This document shows positions 1 through 6,410 of a DNA stretch of 8,977 bases, piece by piece. Positions within the stretch are counted from its first letter, which is position 1. Each line of letters starts with the position of its first letter. The DNA comes from Methanothrix sp. GTDB taxonomy: Archaea; Halobacteriota; Methanosarcinia; Methanotrichales; Methanotrichaceae. The stretch is taken from NCBI GenBank assembly GCA_028679775.1, contig JAJRAX010000103.1, positions 1-8,977 on the forward strand, in the 5' to 3' direction. Under the pieces are notes generated by a model. The model was not told the origin of the DNA. It saw only the letters and a list, made by a program, of their open reading frames with translations, and did no database searches. The translations under genes and the position numbers were made by a program.

Positions 1-2
1 CC

Positions 3-350
3 CGCGGGATCGATACCTTCGACTGCGTCACTCCCACGAGGATAGCCCGGCGTGGTAGCCTCTTGCTGAGCCCGGCATCCGGAGGATCCCAAGATAACAA
101 GTTCCGAATAAACATAAAATCTGCTAAATTCAAAGAAGACCCCCTGCCGATTGATCCAAATTGCACCTGTCCGACCTGCCGCACTTACTCACGGGCCTAC
201 CTTCGTCATCTTTATGTCGCCCGGGAACTGTCCTACTTCCGGCTGGCAACGCTGCATAATCTCCATTTCATGCTCCGATTCATGGAAGAGATCCGGGAAA
301 GCTTAAGGGCCGGAAGCTTTCTGCAACTGAAGAGGAATTGGCTGAGATGA
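3..350 (+). CDS. tgt: Queuine/preQ1 tRNA-ribosyltransferase, bacterial type, C-terminal part (5' end outside window)
   Basis: The reading frame is open from base 3 and ends at TGA 348-350, giving the last 115 residues. The enzyme exchanges guanine for a 7-deazaguanine (queuine or preQ1) in tRNA, at position 34 in bacteria. The fragment opens with the GIDTFDCVTPTRIAR block, which matches the bacterial catalytic segment (FDCVxPTRxAR, containing the nucleophilic Asp; nt 21-23 here). A zinc site follows: Cys54, Cys56 and Cys59 of the fragment in CTCPTC, and His85 in LHNLHF. SRAYLRHL and the closing IRESL segment also match bacterial Tgt. Archaeal TgtA for archaeosine has a different segment here (DSASYALYAK-like) and extra C-terminal domains including PUA. 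This protein stops shortly after the zinc domain, as bacterial enzymes do. Its stop codon overlaps the start of the precursor transporter. The family call is firm; the exact base used (queuine, preQ1 or preQ0) is not determined. Confidence 0.93.
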   Translation, partial: RGIDTFDCVTPTRIARRGSLLLSPASGGSQDNKFRINIKSAKFKEDPLPIDPNCTCPTCRTYSRAYLRHLYVARELSYFRLATLHNLHFMLRFMEEIRESLRAGSFLQLKRNWLR

Positions 351-1012
351 ATGCACGAATGATCAATATCCGAAGACTTGGAATTGACAGGATTCAGGCA
401 GGCATAATCCTTAGTGGGCTTTATATTTTCTTCTCGCTGACCGGCAACATCGCTGCCACGAAGGTGACATACCTCGGCGATCTTGTCATGGACGCGGGCT
501 TCATCTACGCCCTCACATTTACCTGGCGTGACCTGATCCACAAGCAGCTTGGCCAGAGGGCGGCAGTCACCACCATCTGGCTTGCGGCGGCAATCAATCT
601 GCTCGCGGCCCTTTATTTTCAGCTCGTCGTCCTCATGCCTGCGCAAACAGACTGGGCAAACGCAGGAGGCCAGACTGCCTGGGAGTTCCTCTTCTCGTTG
701 CAGATGAGAATCACTCTGGCCTCCATCCTGACAGCGCTCATTGCCGAACTGATTGACACCAAAGTGTATCAACTCTGGACCGCAGGCGGCAGGGATAAGT
801 GGCCGCAGTGGACGCGAGTGTTTGCCTCGAACTCCATCTCCATTCCAGTGGACAGCCTGCTCTTTCCCATCATCGCCTTTGCAGGAGTCGTGGGAATGGA
901 GGCCTTGCAGCAGATGTTCTGGACGAACATCATTGTCAAGGCGGCAATCACAGCCCTGGTCTTCTGGACCATTTATCTGGTGCCGGAGAAGCCAATTTAC
1001 AGAGAGGGATGA
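347..1012 (+). CDS. yhhQ: Queuosine precursor transporter, YhhQ/VUT (DUF165) family
   Basis: Integral membrane protein of 221 residues from ATG 347, which overlaps the tgt stop as ATGA. An AGAGGA ribosome-binding site at 331-336 lies about 10 nt upstream. A TTG start at 338 would add three residues. The family imports 7-deazaguanine bases (preQ0, preQ1 or queuine) across the cytoplasmic membrane. Visible family blocks are SLTGNIAATKV near residues 30-40, DAGFIYALTFTWRDLIHKQL near 49-68, RITLASILTALIAELIDTKV near 121-140, and SNSISIPVDSLLFPIIAF near 161-178. These align with E. coli YhhQ segments from memory (TYPVIFLATDL, ASFMAYALGQILDVHVF, FGNVSDTLAFFFIAF). About six hydrophobic segments can be counted. 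Translational overlap with tgt supports a salvage function: the transporter supplies the base that Tgt inserts. The specific substrate is an inference. Confidence 0.9.
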   Translation: MNARMINIRRLGIDRIQAGIILSGLYIFFSLTGNIAATKVTYLGDLVMDAGFIYALTFTWRDLIHKQLGQRAAVTTIWLAAAINLLAALYFQLVVLMPAQTDWANAGGQTAWEFLFSLQMRITLASILTALIAELIDTKVYQLWTAGGRDKWPQWTRVFASNSISIPVDSLLFPIIAFAGVVGMEALQQMFWTNIIVKAAITALVFWTIYLVPEKPIYREG

Positions 1013-1016
1013 GGCG

Positions 1017-1028
1017 AAAAATATTTTT
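1017..1028. terminator. Palindromic A5T-AT5 bidirectional terminator candidate
   Basis: A perfect 12-bp A/T palindrome sits 5 nt after the stop of the precursor transporter. It gives a T5 run on the plus strand and an equivalent T run on the minus strand. In archaea short oligo-T runs end transcription, so this could serve both converging units. No GC-rich stem is present. Confidence 0.4.
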
Positions 1029-1083
1029 GCACAATGGATGTCCTAAATATCCTCAACCGATGACTAATGATAGGAACTTTGAG

Positions 1084-1089
1084 AAAAAA
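1084..1089 (-). terminator. Oligo-T terminator of the binding-protein gene
   Basis: Six consecutive A on the plus strand (T6 on the minus strand) lie 17 nt beyond the stop of the minus-strand binding-protein gene. This matches the archaeal oligo-T mode of termination. There is no stable stem. Confidence 0.45.
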
Positions 1090-1105
1090 TTATAGATCTT
1101 CTCAC

Positions 1106-2395
1106 TCACCTATCTGGATACCCCAGTACCGCTCCCTCAGGATACTCGACTCCCATGAACTGATCCAGGTACTCCCTGTAGATCTTCACAGGATCTATGT
1201 CAATCTCACCAGGATGCAGCCACAGGGCATAATAAGCAACTCCGACAATGCCGTCGGGTCCCCAGGCGATCTCTGTGCTCAGCAGATGAGTCCTGTTATT
1301 CTTTACTGCATCCAGGTTGCTCCATCCGGGACGCCCTTCAACATAACTCTTCAAAACCGCGGCTGCTTCCTCGGTGTTGTTCCAGCCTGCCTTTCCGCTT
1401 CCCGGAGCCAGGGACCTGATTATCACATCGGGATTCTCCTTCAGGACCCATTCGCTGTCCAGCTTCGGAAACTCTTTCATGTCGCCAGCAATGTTTCGCC
1501 CGCCGGTAAAGCTGCAAACCGAGTCGCCACTAGCGCCTTTCCCGTAGCTGGAGATCTCTGAGATGGTGTTCTTCGTGCCCCATTCCATGAAGAGCGTGGG
1601 CTTGTCTTCTTCCTTGAGGCCAGCCACAAAATCGCTGATGGGCTGATCATACGTGCTGCGCCACTGCAGATACCTGTCAGCTTGCTCATTCTTGTTCAGG
1701 ATGAAGCCCAGAGTTATGATCTCTGAACGGATGATGTTGTCCCTGTAGAAGTCCAGGCCGAGAACAGCTATGCCAGCCGGCTTCAGGCTCTCTTCAAGCT
1801 TTGTGGCCCTGTCAAGGTTGGCGGAAGTTATGACGATATCAGGCTGCAGCTTGACTATGGCCTCGCTGTCCGGGGCTGACCAGGTTCCAACAGCAGGCTT
1901 ATCTGCCAGATCAGGATAGTAGTATCCGTCCTCTAATATGTCAGAGGATACTCCAACCATCATATCTTGAGCCTTGAGGATCTTGGCAGCCTCATTTCGG
2001 TATGTTCCAAGGGCGATGATGGATGCGACAGGCATCTTTATTGTAACGTTCCTGTCCACTGAGTCGGCTACAGTCAGCTCCTTCTCCTCGCCTTTGATGA
2101 TCTCGTTAATCCTTTCTGTGTCCGCTGCATCTATCTTGCCATCATAATTGGCATCGGAGAGCTTTGTGGCTTCGCTCTTGCCATCGATTATGTTCTGAAC
2201 ATAGGCAGCATCGGCCTCGTCGATCCTGTCGTTCATGTCTGCATTGCCGAAGATATTCAGCAGATCCGTGCTGCTTGCTGTTGCTGCAGAAGATGCCACA
2301 AGGCAAAATGCTGCAAGAAAGGCAAAAACGGCGCAATAGCACAATAGTCTCCTTCCAAGTATATTTTTTATACTACTAGTATTGTATCTGTTCAT
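1106..2395 (-). CDS. ABC importer substrate-binding protein (BtuF/FepB type) with N-terminal dockerin-like Ca-binding domain
   Basis: Secreted or membrane-tethered receptor of 429 residues for an iron-siderophore, heme or cobamide importer. Residues 1-41 form a signal peptide: RR at 15-16, then a hydrophobic run to about 37 ending ASSAATAS. Residues 50-102 hold two calcium-binding loops of dockerin type. In the first, N51, D53, N55, D59 and D62 take positions 1, 3, 5, 9 and 12; in the second, D81, N83, D85, D89 and D92 do so (DANYDGKIDAAD). From about residue 106 the class III binding-protein fold starts with the typical TVADSVDRNVTI strand, then ASIIALGTYRNEAAKILKA, VGVSSDI and LQPDIVITS. 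The remainder is full length for the family. The start is supported by a GTGAT ribosome-binding match about 5 nt upstream and a TATA box at suitable distance. No permease lies next to it on this strand; the likely partners are the plus-strand permease and ATPase genes about 4 kb away. Substrate is undetermined. Confidence 0.9.
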   Translation of the reverse strand: MNRYNTSSIKNILGRRLLCYCAVFAFLAAFCLVASSAATASSTDLLNIFGNADMNDRIDEADAAYVQNIIDGKSEATKLSDANYDGKIDAADTERINEIIKGEEKELTVADSVDRNVTIKMPVASIIALGTYRNEAAKILKAQDMMVGVSSDILEDGYYYPDLADKPAVGTWSAPDSEAIVKLQPDIVITSANLDRATKLEESLKPAGIAVLGLDFYRDNIIRSEIITLGFILNKNEQADRYLQWRSTYDQPISDFVAGLKEEDKPTLFMEWGTKNTISEISSYGKGASGDSVCSFTGGRNIAGDMKEFPKLDSEWVLKENPDVIIRSLAPGSGKAGWNNTEEAAAVLKSYVEGRPGWSNLDAVKNNRTHLLSTEIAWGPDGIVGVAYYALWLHPGEIDIDPVKIYREYLDQFMGVEYPEGAVLGYPDR

Positions 2396-2429
2396 ATTTA
2401 ATCACACGAACACGTCTAACTATATCGCT

Positions 2430-2445
2430 GATTATAAATCTTTCG
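2430..2445 (-). promoter_or_regulatory. BRE/TATA promoter of the dockerin-bearing binding protein
   Basis: On the minus strand the sequence reads CGAAAGATTTATAATC, a purine-rich BRE followed by TTTATAAT. The TATA centre is about 40 nt upstream of the ATG at 2395, predicting a start of transcription near 2409 and a leader of roughly 14 nt. The box is itself part of a GATT-ATA-AATC dyad (2430-2440), which could bind a regulator, though this is weak. Confidence 0.6.
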
Positions 2446-2456
2446 ATAATTCTATT

Positions 2457-2466
2457 AAAAAAAAAA
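2457..2466 (-). terminator. T10 terminator of the chelatase/ABC-2 exporter operon
   Basis: Ten consecutive A on the plus strand (T10 on the minus strand) begin 2 nt past the TAG stop of the ABC-2 permease. This is the longest homopolymer in the window and a strong archaeal terminator. It separates the three-gene operon from the downstream binding-protein promoter. Confidence 0.75.
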
Positions 2467-2468
2467 GC

Positions 2469-3206
2469 CTAAACGCTCATCCTCTTCAGAGCCATCATCC
2501 CTCCTCCGAGGAATGCAAAAAAGAATCCCATGAGCACCAGAAATGATGTCCAGGGCAGCGGTTGATCCAACGCGGCAGCTCTCAGGAACAGGCTGGCATG
2601 GGTGAGCGGAAGGGCATAGAGTGCCATCTTCAGACCGAAGGGCACCTGAGAGAGCGAGAAGAAGGTCCCGCCCAAAAATGTCATGGGCATGAGTATCAGG
2701 CTGCCGAAGGTTGCCATGTCCTCGTGAGAGCGGGCGAGCAGAGCCGCGAGCACTCCCAGAAAGGCAAAGGTGAGACAGCTCAACAGAAGACCGATCACAA
2801 ACGGCAGGCTTATGTGAATGTGCGGCGCTATGAGCATGGCCACCAGCAAGAAGGCCACTGAGCTCAGGACACCCCTGACCACTCCTATCAGGGCCTTTCC
2901 GAGAAGCAGAGACGGCAGCCCCACAGGAGCCATGAGACACTCGTCAAAGCTCTTGAAGTAGAGCCTATCGACGTTCAGCCTCGTTCCCGCACCGTTGAAG
3001 CTCGTCGTCATGGAGGTTAGAGCAATAATTCCCGGTATTACGAACTCGAGATAGCTCGTGCCGTTCATATTGATCCCCCGGCCCAGCCCCCATCCAAAGG
3101 CGACCAGATAGAGAACAGGGCTCATCAGCGTGGTGAGGAGATAGCGCGGCCAGCGTCGCTTGAGTGCAGCCAGGTCAGACCAGAGTATGCTGTAGGCATC
3201 TATCAT
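2469..3206 (-). CDS. ABC-2 type export permease (DrrB-like)
   Basis: Membrane protein of 245 residues forming the transmembrane part of an exporter of the daunorubicin-resistance/NodJ class. It begins with a short cytoplasmic stretch containing LAALKRRWPRYLLTTLMSPV, typical of ABC-2 permeases, followed by about six hydrophobic segments. LILMPMTFLGGTFFSLSQVP near residues 171-190 is the conserved ABC-2 signature region, and LPLTHASLFLRAAAL follows near 199-213. Its ATG lies 1 nt after the stop of the ATPase gene (TGA-A-ATG), so the two are almost certainly translated in a coupled way. A G-run (GGGGGA) before the ATPase stop may act as the ribosome-binding site. The substrate cannot be read from sequence; this class moves drugs, lipids, polysaccharides and peptides. 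A near-perfect fit of length and signature makes the family call firm. Confidence 0.9.
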   Translation of the reverse strand: MIDAYSILWSDLAALKRRWPRYLLTTLMSPVLYLVAFGWGLGRGINMNGTSYLEFVIPGIIALTSMTTSFNGAGTRLNVDRLYFKSFDECLMAPVGLPSLLLGKALIGVVRGVLSSVAFLLVAMLIAPHIHISLPFVIGLLLSCLTFAFLGVLAALLARSHEDMATFGSLILMPMTFLGGTFFSLSQVPFGLKMALYALPLTHASLFLRAAALDQPLPWTSFLVLMGFFFAFLGGGMMALKRMSV

Positions 3207-3207
3207 T

Positions 3208-4068
3208 TCAGTCCCCCGTCACCTTCTGGCCAGTCAGCTCGATGAACACGTCTTCAAGGTTCGAGGCCCTCATGATCACCCGTTCAGAGCTGGGCAGATC
3301 CTGGATGAACTTTGAGGCCTGGGCTCGATCAGGGAAGTAACGATACGTCGTGCCGTTTCCGTCTCCTTGCAGCTCTACAGCTACGAGGCCGAGCGTCTGA
3401 CGCAGCTCAAGGGGGCTACCGATGGCTATGAGCTTGCCATGATGCAGCACTCCAACCCTCTGGCAGAGCGCCTCAGCCTCCTCGATGTAGTGAGTTGTCA
3501 GAAATACGGTTGCACCCTCGCGGTTCATCCTGCGAATGAGGTCCCATACCCTGCGCCTGGTCTGAGCATCCAGCCCCACAGTGGGCTCGTCGAGAAAGAG
3601 CAGCTTGGGCCTGTGCAGGAGGGCCCTGGCGATCATCGCCCTCCTCTTCATGCCGCCTGAGACATCGTCTATGAGATAGTCTCTATGATCTGACAGCTCG
3701 ACATAATCAAGAAGATCGGCTATCCTCTTCTTTCGTTCCGCGGCCTCGATGTGATGCAGCCGGGCGTGCAGCTCCAGGTTCTCGCCTATTGTCAGATCCC
3801 GGTTCAGACTGAGATGCTGCTGGACGACCCCGAACACCTCTTTAACCTTGCCGGGATCCTTGGCAGCATCGATTCCGTTGATGAGCACTGTGCCTGATGT
3901 CGGCTTTGTGAGCGTCGTCAGGATTCGAATGGTAGTGGTCTTCCCGGCCCCGTTGGGCCCCAGAAATCCAAAGAGCTCTCCTTGCTCCACGCTCAGATTC
4001 AGGCCGTCAACGACCTTCTTGCCAGAGTATTCCTTGCTTAAACCTGAAATATCAATGATATTGTCCAT
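3208..4068 (-). CDS. ABC-2 exporter ATP-binding protein (DrrA/NodI-like)
   Basis: Cytoplasmic ATPase of 286 residues that powers the adjacent ABC-2 permease. All nucleotide-binding motifs are intact: Walker A GPNGAGKTT at 37-45, Q-loop Gln83/84 in GVVQQHLSLN, signature VSGGMKRR at 136-143, Walker B LLFLDEP at 156-162 with catalytic Glu161, D-loop VGLD at 164-167 and switch His193 in TTHYIEEA. The VSGGMKRR form and the sequence TVGLDAQTRRRVWDLI are typical of the DrrA group. The C-terminal 70 residues, ending in NLEDVFIELTGQ, are the small extra domain common in this group. The gene starts 7 nt after the chelatase stop; the ribosome-binding site GAGGG overlaps that TGA. It is the second gene of a three-gene operon. 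No residue appears degraded. Confidence 0.94.
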   Translation of the reverse strand: MDNIIDISGLSKEYSGKKVVDGLNLSVEQGELFGFLGPNGAGKTTTIRILTTLTKPTSGTVLINGIDAAKDPGKVKEVFGVVQQHLSLNRDLTIGENLELHARLHHIEAAERKKRIADLLDYVELSDHRDYLIDDVSGGMKRRAMIARALLHRPKLLFLDEPTVGLDAQTRRRVWDLIRRMNREGATVFLTTHYIEEAEALCQRVGVLHHGKLIAIGSPLELRQTLGLVAVELQGDGNGTTYRYFPDRAQASKFIQDLPSSERVIMRASNLEDVFIELTGQKVTGD

Positions 4069-4075
4069 AAAGCCC

Positions 4076-6136
4076 TCATGTATTGGACTCGAAGAGGAGC
4101 TTGTGCTCTATGTCAATGATGTTGAAGAGAGCCTCCGGGGTGAGTCCGGATAGCGGGTAATACTTGCCACCTGAACTCTCTGCAATATCCTGACAGTATC
4201 CGAGCCTCAGATCCATGAAGGAGCTTTGCACCACCTCAGTGTCTATTACTATGGTATTGACCCCAAGCATCCGGCTCCTCTCCGAGATCTCCTGGAGTTC
4301 TTCTTTGATCTTGCCTCCGAGGCCGACATTGGCTCGACCGTCTGATATGAGGACCATCATGGGCTTGATCTCATCGTTCTTTCGAATCTCGCTCTCGAGA
4401 AGCTTCAGGCCGCGTGACAGGCCTGCAGAGAGGGGCGTCTTGCCCCCGGTCGGCAGCTCCTGCAGACGTCTTAAAGCCAGATCGACGCTTGATGTTGGTG
4501 GCAAAATCAGCTCGGCATCTTTGCCCTTGAATGCGACCATGCCGATCTTGTCCCTCTTCTGATAGGAATCCATGAGCAACGAGAGCACTGCACCTTTCGC
4601 GCTTTGCATCCTCTGGTTGGCGCCCATTGAGCCGCTGGCATCCACCACAAACATGACCACCGCAGAGGTCTTGCCCACCCGTTCCTTCTCCCTGATGTCC
4701 TCGCTCTTCACCTTGATGGCGTTTCTTCCTGGCCTGGACATCTGGTATGGGGCAGCCGCCCGGATGGTGGCATCGATTGCGATATCCTTTCCGCCCGTGG
4801 GCATCCTCTGACGCAGGTATCTTCCTGAGTTTTGGGCCGCCAGGGTGTTCATCCTCCGGCCGCTGATCTTTCTCCTGAGAACCCGGTCTCTCCTGCGAGA
4901 CAATCCCATCTTCCGCACATCAATTGGCGATCCGATCTCGAAGACCTGCTCTTGAGCCGCTGCAGCCTGTGTCTCTTTGGAGTCCTGTTGGTTATCAGGC
5001 CTCGGCTCATCTCTTTTTTGCTGTTGCTTTTGCTGTTGCTGCGGCTTGTTTTGCTGAGGATTCTTTTGCTGTTGATCATGCTGATGATCATGCTCATGCT
5101 GGTGCTTTTCCATGGACTTGTCGAGCTTATCCTTGTTCAGTGTCGGCGGCTCAAATGGCCGGCTTCTCATGCGATGGGCCAGGGCCAGCTCCATTGCCTT
5201 CTTGACGTCTTCGGGCAGGACCTCGGTCCTACTATCAAATGCGGCAATGGTCTTGGCCGTCCGAGATATGACAATCTCCGCCCGGTGAGTCTTGACTCCG
5301 AGATCGATGCATGTGGTGGCAATGGTGCGAAGAAGATCATCGCTCATCGTCACCTGGCCTAAAATCTTCTTGGCCTGGGCGATCCTCTTCATCATCTGTT
5401 CCTGATCGGTCTGATGTGCTGCAGCATAACCCTCTGGGTCCAGGTCGAAGGCATCGGCCATCTTGGCAATCTGCATCCTCTGTTCAACATCATCGATGCC
5501 GGCCACAGTCACCTGCAATCCGAAGCGGTCCAGCAGTTGAGGCCTGATCTCGCCCTCTTCAGGATTCATGGTCCCGACCAAAATGAAATGAGCTGGATGG
5601 GCTACGGACACGCCCTCCCGTTCAACGATGTTCACGCCCATGGCAGCAGAATCCAGGAGAACATCTGCTACATGATCATCCAAGAGGTTCACCTCGTCAA
5701 TGTAGAGTATCCCACGGTTGCAGGCAGCCAAGATGCCGGGCTCCAGGGCTTTGATGCCCTCTTTGATAGCCCTCTCCACGTTCAGAGATCCAACCACCCG
5801 GTCCTCTGTCGCCCCAAGTGGCAGGTCGATCACCGGAGTTCTCTTCTTGATGGCCTTGATCTGGCCTTTCTCGCTCATCTCGAAGCACAGATCGCACATA
5901 GCTTCCTGGTTTACGGGATCGCAGTTGAATGGGCAGTCCTGCACAACGGATATGTCCTCTAATAGGTCGGCCAGAGCCCGCACGGCTGTGGACTTGGCCG
6001 TGCCCTTGTCACCTCTGATCAGCACTCCGCCTATGCGGGGATTAATAGCATTTAGAATCAGAGCAAATTTCATGTCGTCCTGGCCTACGATAGATGTGAA
6101 TGGTATGGTTCTTCTCTTTAAATGGTGCATTGTCAT
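4076..6136 (-). CDS. Magnesium/cobalt-chelatase-like protein: fused AAA+ ATPase (ChlI/BchI) and VWA (ChlD/BchD) subunits
   Basis: A 686-residue fusion of the two small subunits of tetrapyrrole chelatases. In these complexes the AAA+ ring and VWA subunit drive metal insertion by a large subunit (ChlH or CobN). AAA+ motifs: Walker [10 protein letters not shown] 42-50, the family block [13 protein letters not shown] 107-119, Walker B ILYIDE 143-148, sensor Asn191 in [19 protein letters not shown] and Arg finger near Arg204. A four-Cys insert (C68, C72, C81, C84) may bind metal. Residues 343-388 form a low-complexity linker rich in His, Gln and Lys. The VWA domain (about 491-686) has an intact MIDAS, D499-S501-S503 in VVDASGSMG, and LISDGRAN further on. 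Two starts are possible; the second ATG (6128-6130, M3) has a GGCGAT ribosome-binding match at better spacing. It heads an operon with an ABC-2 exporter. No large chelatase subunit is in the window, so the metal and pathway (cobamide, F430 or another) are open. Confidence 0.93.
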   Translation of the reverse strand: MTMHHLKRRTIPFTSIVGQDDMKFALILNAINPRIGGVLIRGDKGTAKSTAVRALADLLEDISVVQDCPFNCDPVNQEAMCDLCFEMSEKGQIKAIKKRTPVIDLPLGATEDRVVGSLNVERAIKEGIKALEPGILAACNRGILYIDEVNLLDDHVADVLLDSAAMGVNIVEREGVSVAHPAHFILVGTMNPEEGEIRPQLLDRFGLQVTVAGIDDVEQRMQIAKMADAFDLDPEGYAAAHQTDQEQMMKRIAQAKKILGQVTMSDDLLRTIATTCIDLGVKTHRAEIVISRTAKTIAAFDSRTEVLPEDVKKAMELALAHRMRSRPFEPPTLNKDKLDKSMEKHQHEHDHQHDQQQKNPQQNKPQQQQKQQQKRDEPRPDNQQDSKETQAAAAQEQVFEIGSPIDVRKMGLSRRRDRVLRRKISGRRMNTLAAQNSGRYLRQRMPTGGKDIAIDATIRAAAPYQMSRPGRNAIKVKSEDIREKERVGKTSAVVMFVVDASGSMGANQRMQSAKGAVLSLLMDSYQKRDKIGMVAFKGKDAELILPPTSSVDLALRRLQELPTGGKTPLSAGLSRGLKLLESEIRKNDEIKPMMVLISDGRANVGLGGKIKEELQEISERSRMLGVNTIVIDTEVVQSSFMDLRLGYCQDIAESSGGKYYPLSGLTPEALFNIIDIEHKLLFESNT
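5015..5104 (-). repeat. Low-complexity CAN-rich tract encoding the His/Gln linker of the chelatase fusion
   Basis: The plus strand shows runs of tgctgttgct and catgctgatgatcatgctca type. These encode [14 protein letters not shown] and several Q-rich blocks (QQQQKQQQK) at residues about 344-374. The tract lies between the AAA+ and VWA domains, where this family has a flexible, usually acidic or proline-rich linker. The DNA is triplet-repetitive and could vary in length between strains. His-rich strings can chelate Ni, Co or Zn; that role here is inference. Confidence 0.75.
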
Positions 6137-6160
6137 CGCCTTTTTTATAGCCTTGTTTCT

Positions 6161-6178
6161 TATCTATATAAGGTTTTA
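6161..6178 (-). promoter_or_regulatory. TATA promoter of the chelatase/ABC-2 exporter operon
   Basis: On the minus strand the sequence reads AAAACCTTATATAGATA, an A/C-rich BRE-like stretch followed by TTATATAG. The TATA centre lies about 32 nt before the ATG at 6136, which predicts a very short leader or a nearly leaderless transcript. A second T/A-rich tract (6141-6150) is too close to the start to be the TATA box. Confidence 0.5.
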
Positions 6179-6282
6179 TGTCATACTTATTACAATATTA
6201 TTATGAACTATCTCTGCATAATGAATTTCTAATATCTGAATTTGTCTTGGGTATCGATACATCAGATTGAATAATACTAAAA

Positions 6283-6300
6283 CCAAAAGACTTATTAATA
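6283..6300 (+). promoter_or_regulatory. BRE/TATA promoter candidate of the importer permease
   Basis: CCAAAAGACTTATTAATA combines a BRE-like CCAAAAG with the TATA-like CTTATTAATA. A transcription start near 6322 would leave a leader of roughly 90 nt before the preferred ATG at 6411. The divergent gap 6137-6410 contains this element, the opposing chelatase promoter and the leader features listed below; I see no convincing full-length gene in it. Confidence 0.45.
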
Positions 6301-6352
6301 TCCGCATAAGATACCCCGGCATGTTTTCAATGAGATAATTTGAGGATTGGGT

Positions 6353-6406
6353 ATGAAGGAGCTTTATGATGGAAGGATCAGTTCTGCTGATCTGGGGAGG
6401 ATTTAG
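6353..6406 (+). other. Short leader ORF (17 codons) before the permease, with a dockerin-like peptide
   Basis: ATG 6353 to TAG 6404-6406 encodes MKELYDGRISSADLGRI and ends 4 nt before the preferred permease start. The peptide shares the pattern YDG[RK]I..AD..RI with the second dockerin loop of the minus-strand binding protein (YDGKIDAADTERI). It could be a translated leader coupled to the permease, a relic of a lost dockerin-bearing gene, or chance. No ribosome-binding site is clear for its ATG. Confidence 0.25.
6375..6400 (+). promoter_or_regulatory. Leader hairpin abutting the permease ribosome-binding site
   Basis: GATCAG (6376-6381) and CTGATC (6387-6392) form a perfect 6-bp stem with a 5-nt loop, extendable by a G-U pair (6375/6393). 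The strong ribosome-binding site GGGGAGG (6394-6400) follows at once, 10 nt before ATG 6411. This position suggests control of translation initiation and favours 6411 as the real start. Confidence 0.45.
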
Positions 6407-6410
6407 CTCT

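Noticed and set aside
3..1012. Tgt plus YhhQ as part of a DNA 7-deazaguanine modification system (DpdA type)
   Set aside because: The fragment has the canonical tRNA enzyme blocks FDCVTPTR, the CxCxxC zinc site and SRAYLRHL at normal spacing, and no dpd-type helicase or nuclease genes are in view. The 5' part is missing, so this is not fully excluded.
1067..1561. Plus-strand open frame of 164 codons after the precursor transporter
   Set aside because: It is a shadow of the minus-strand binding-protein gene, with no motif and no ribosome-binding site.
4972..5110. Repeated CAT/CTG-like triplets as a CRISPR or tandem repeat array
   Set aside because: The repeats are codon-level low complexity in an intact reading frame, with no spacer structure.
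4832..5362. Plus-strand open frame of 176 codons with a Leu-rich stretch, resembling a membrane protein
   Set aside because: It is antisense to the CAN-repeat linker and AAA+ part of the chelatase fusion; the Leu/Met runs are the reverse reading of His/Gln codons.
6137..6410. tRNA or small RNA gene in the divergent gap
   Set aside because: No cloverleaf or A-box/B-box sequence is visible; the interval is explained by two promoters and a leader.
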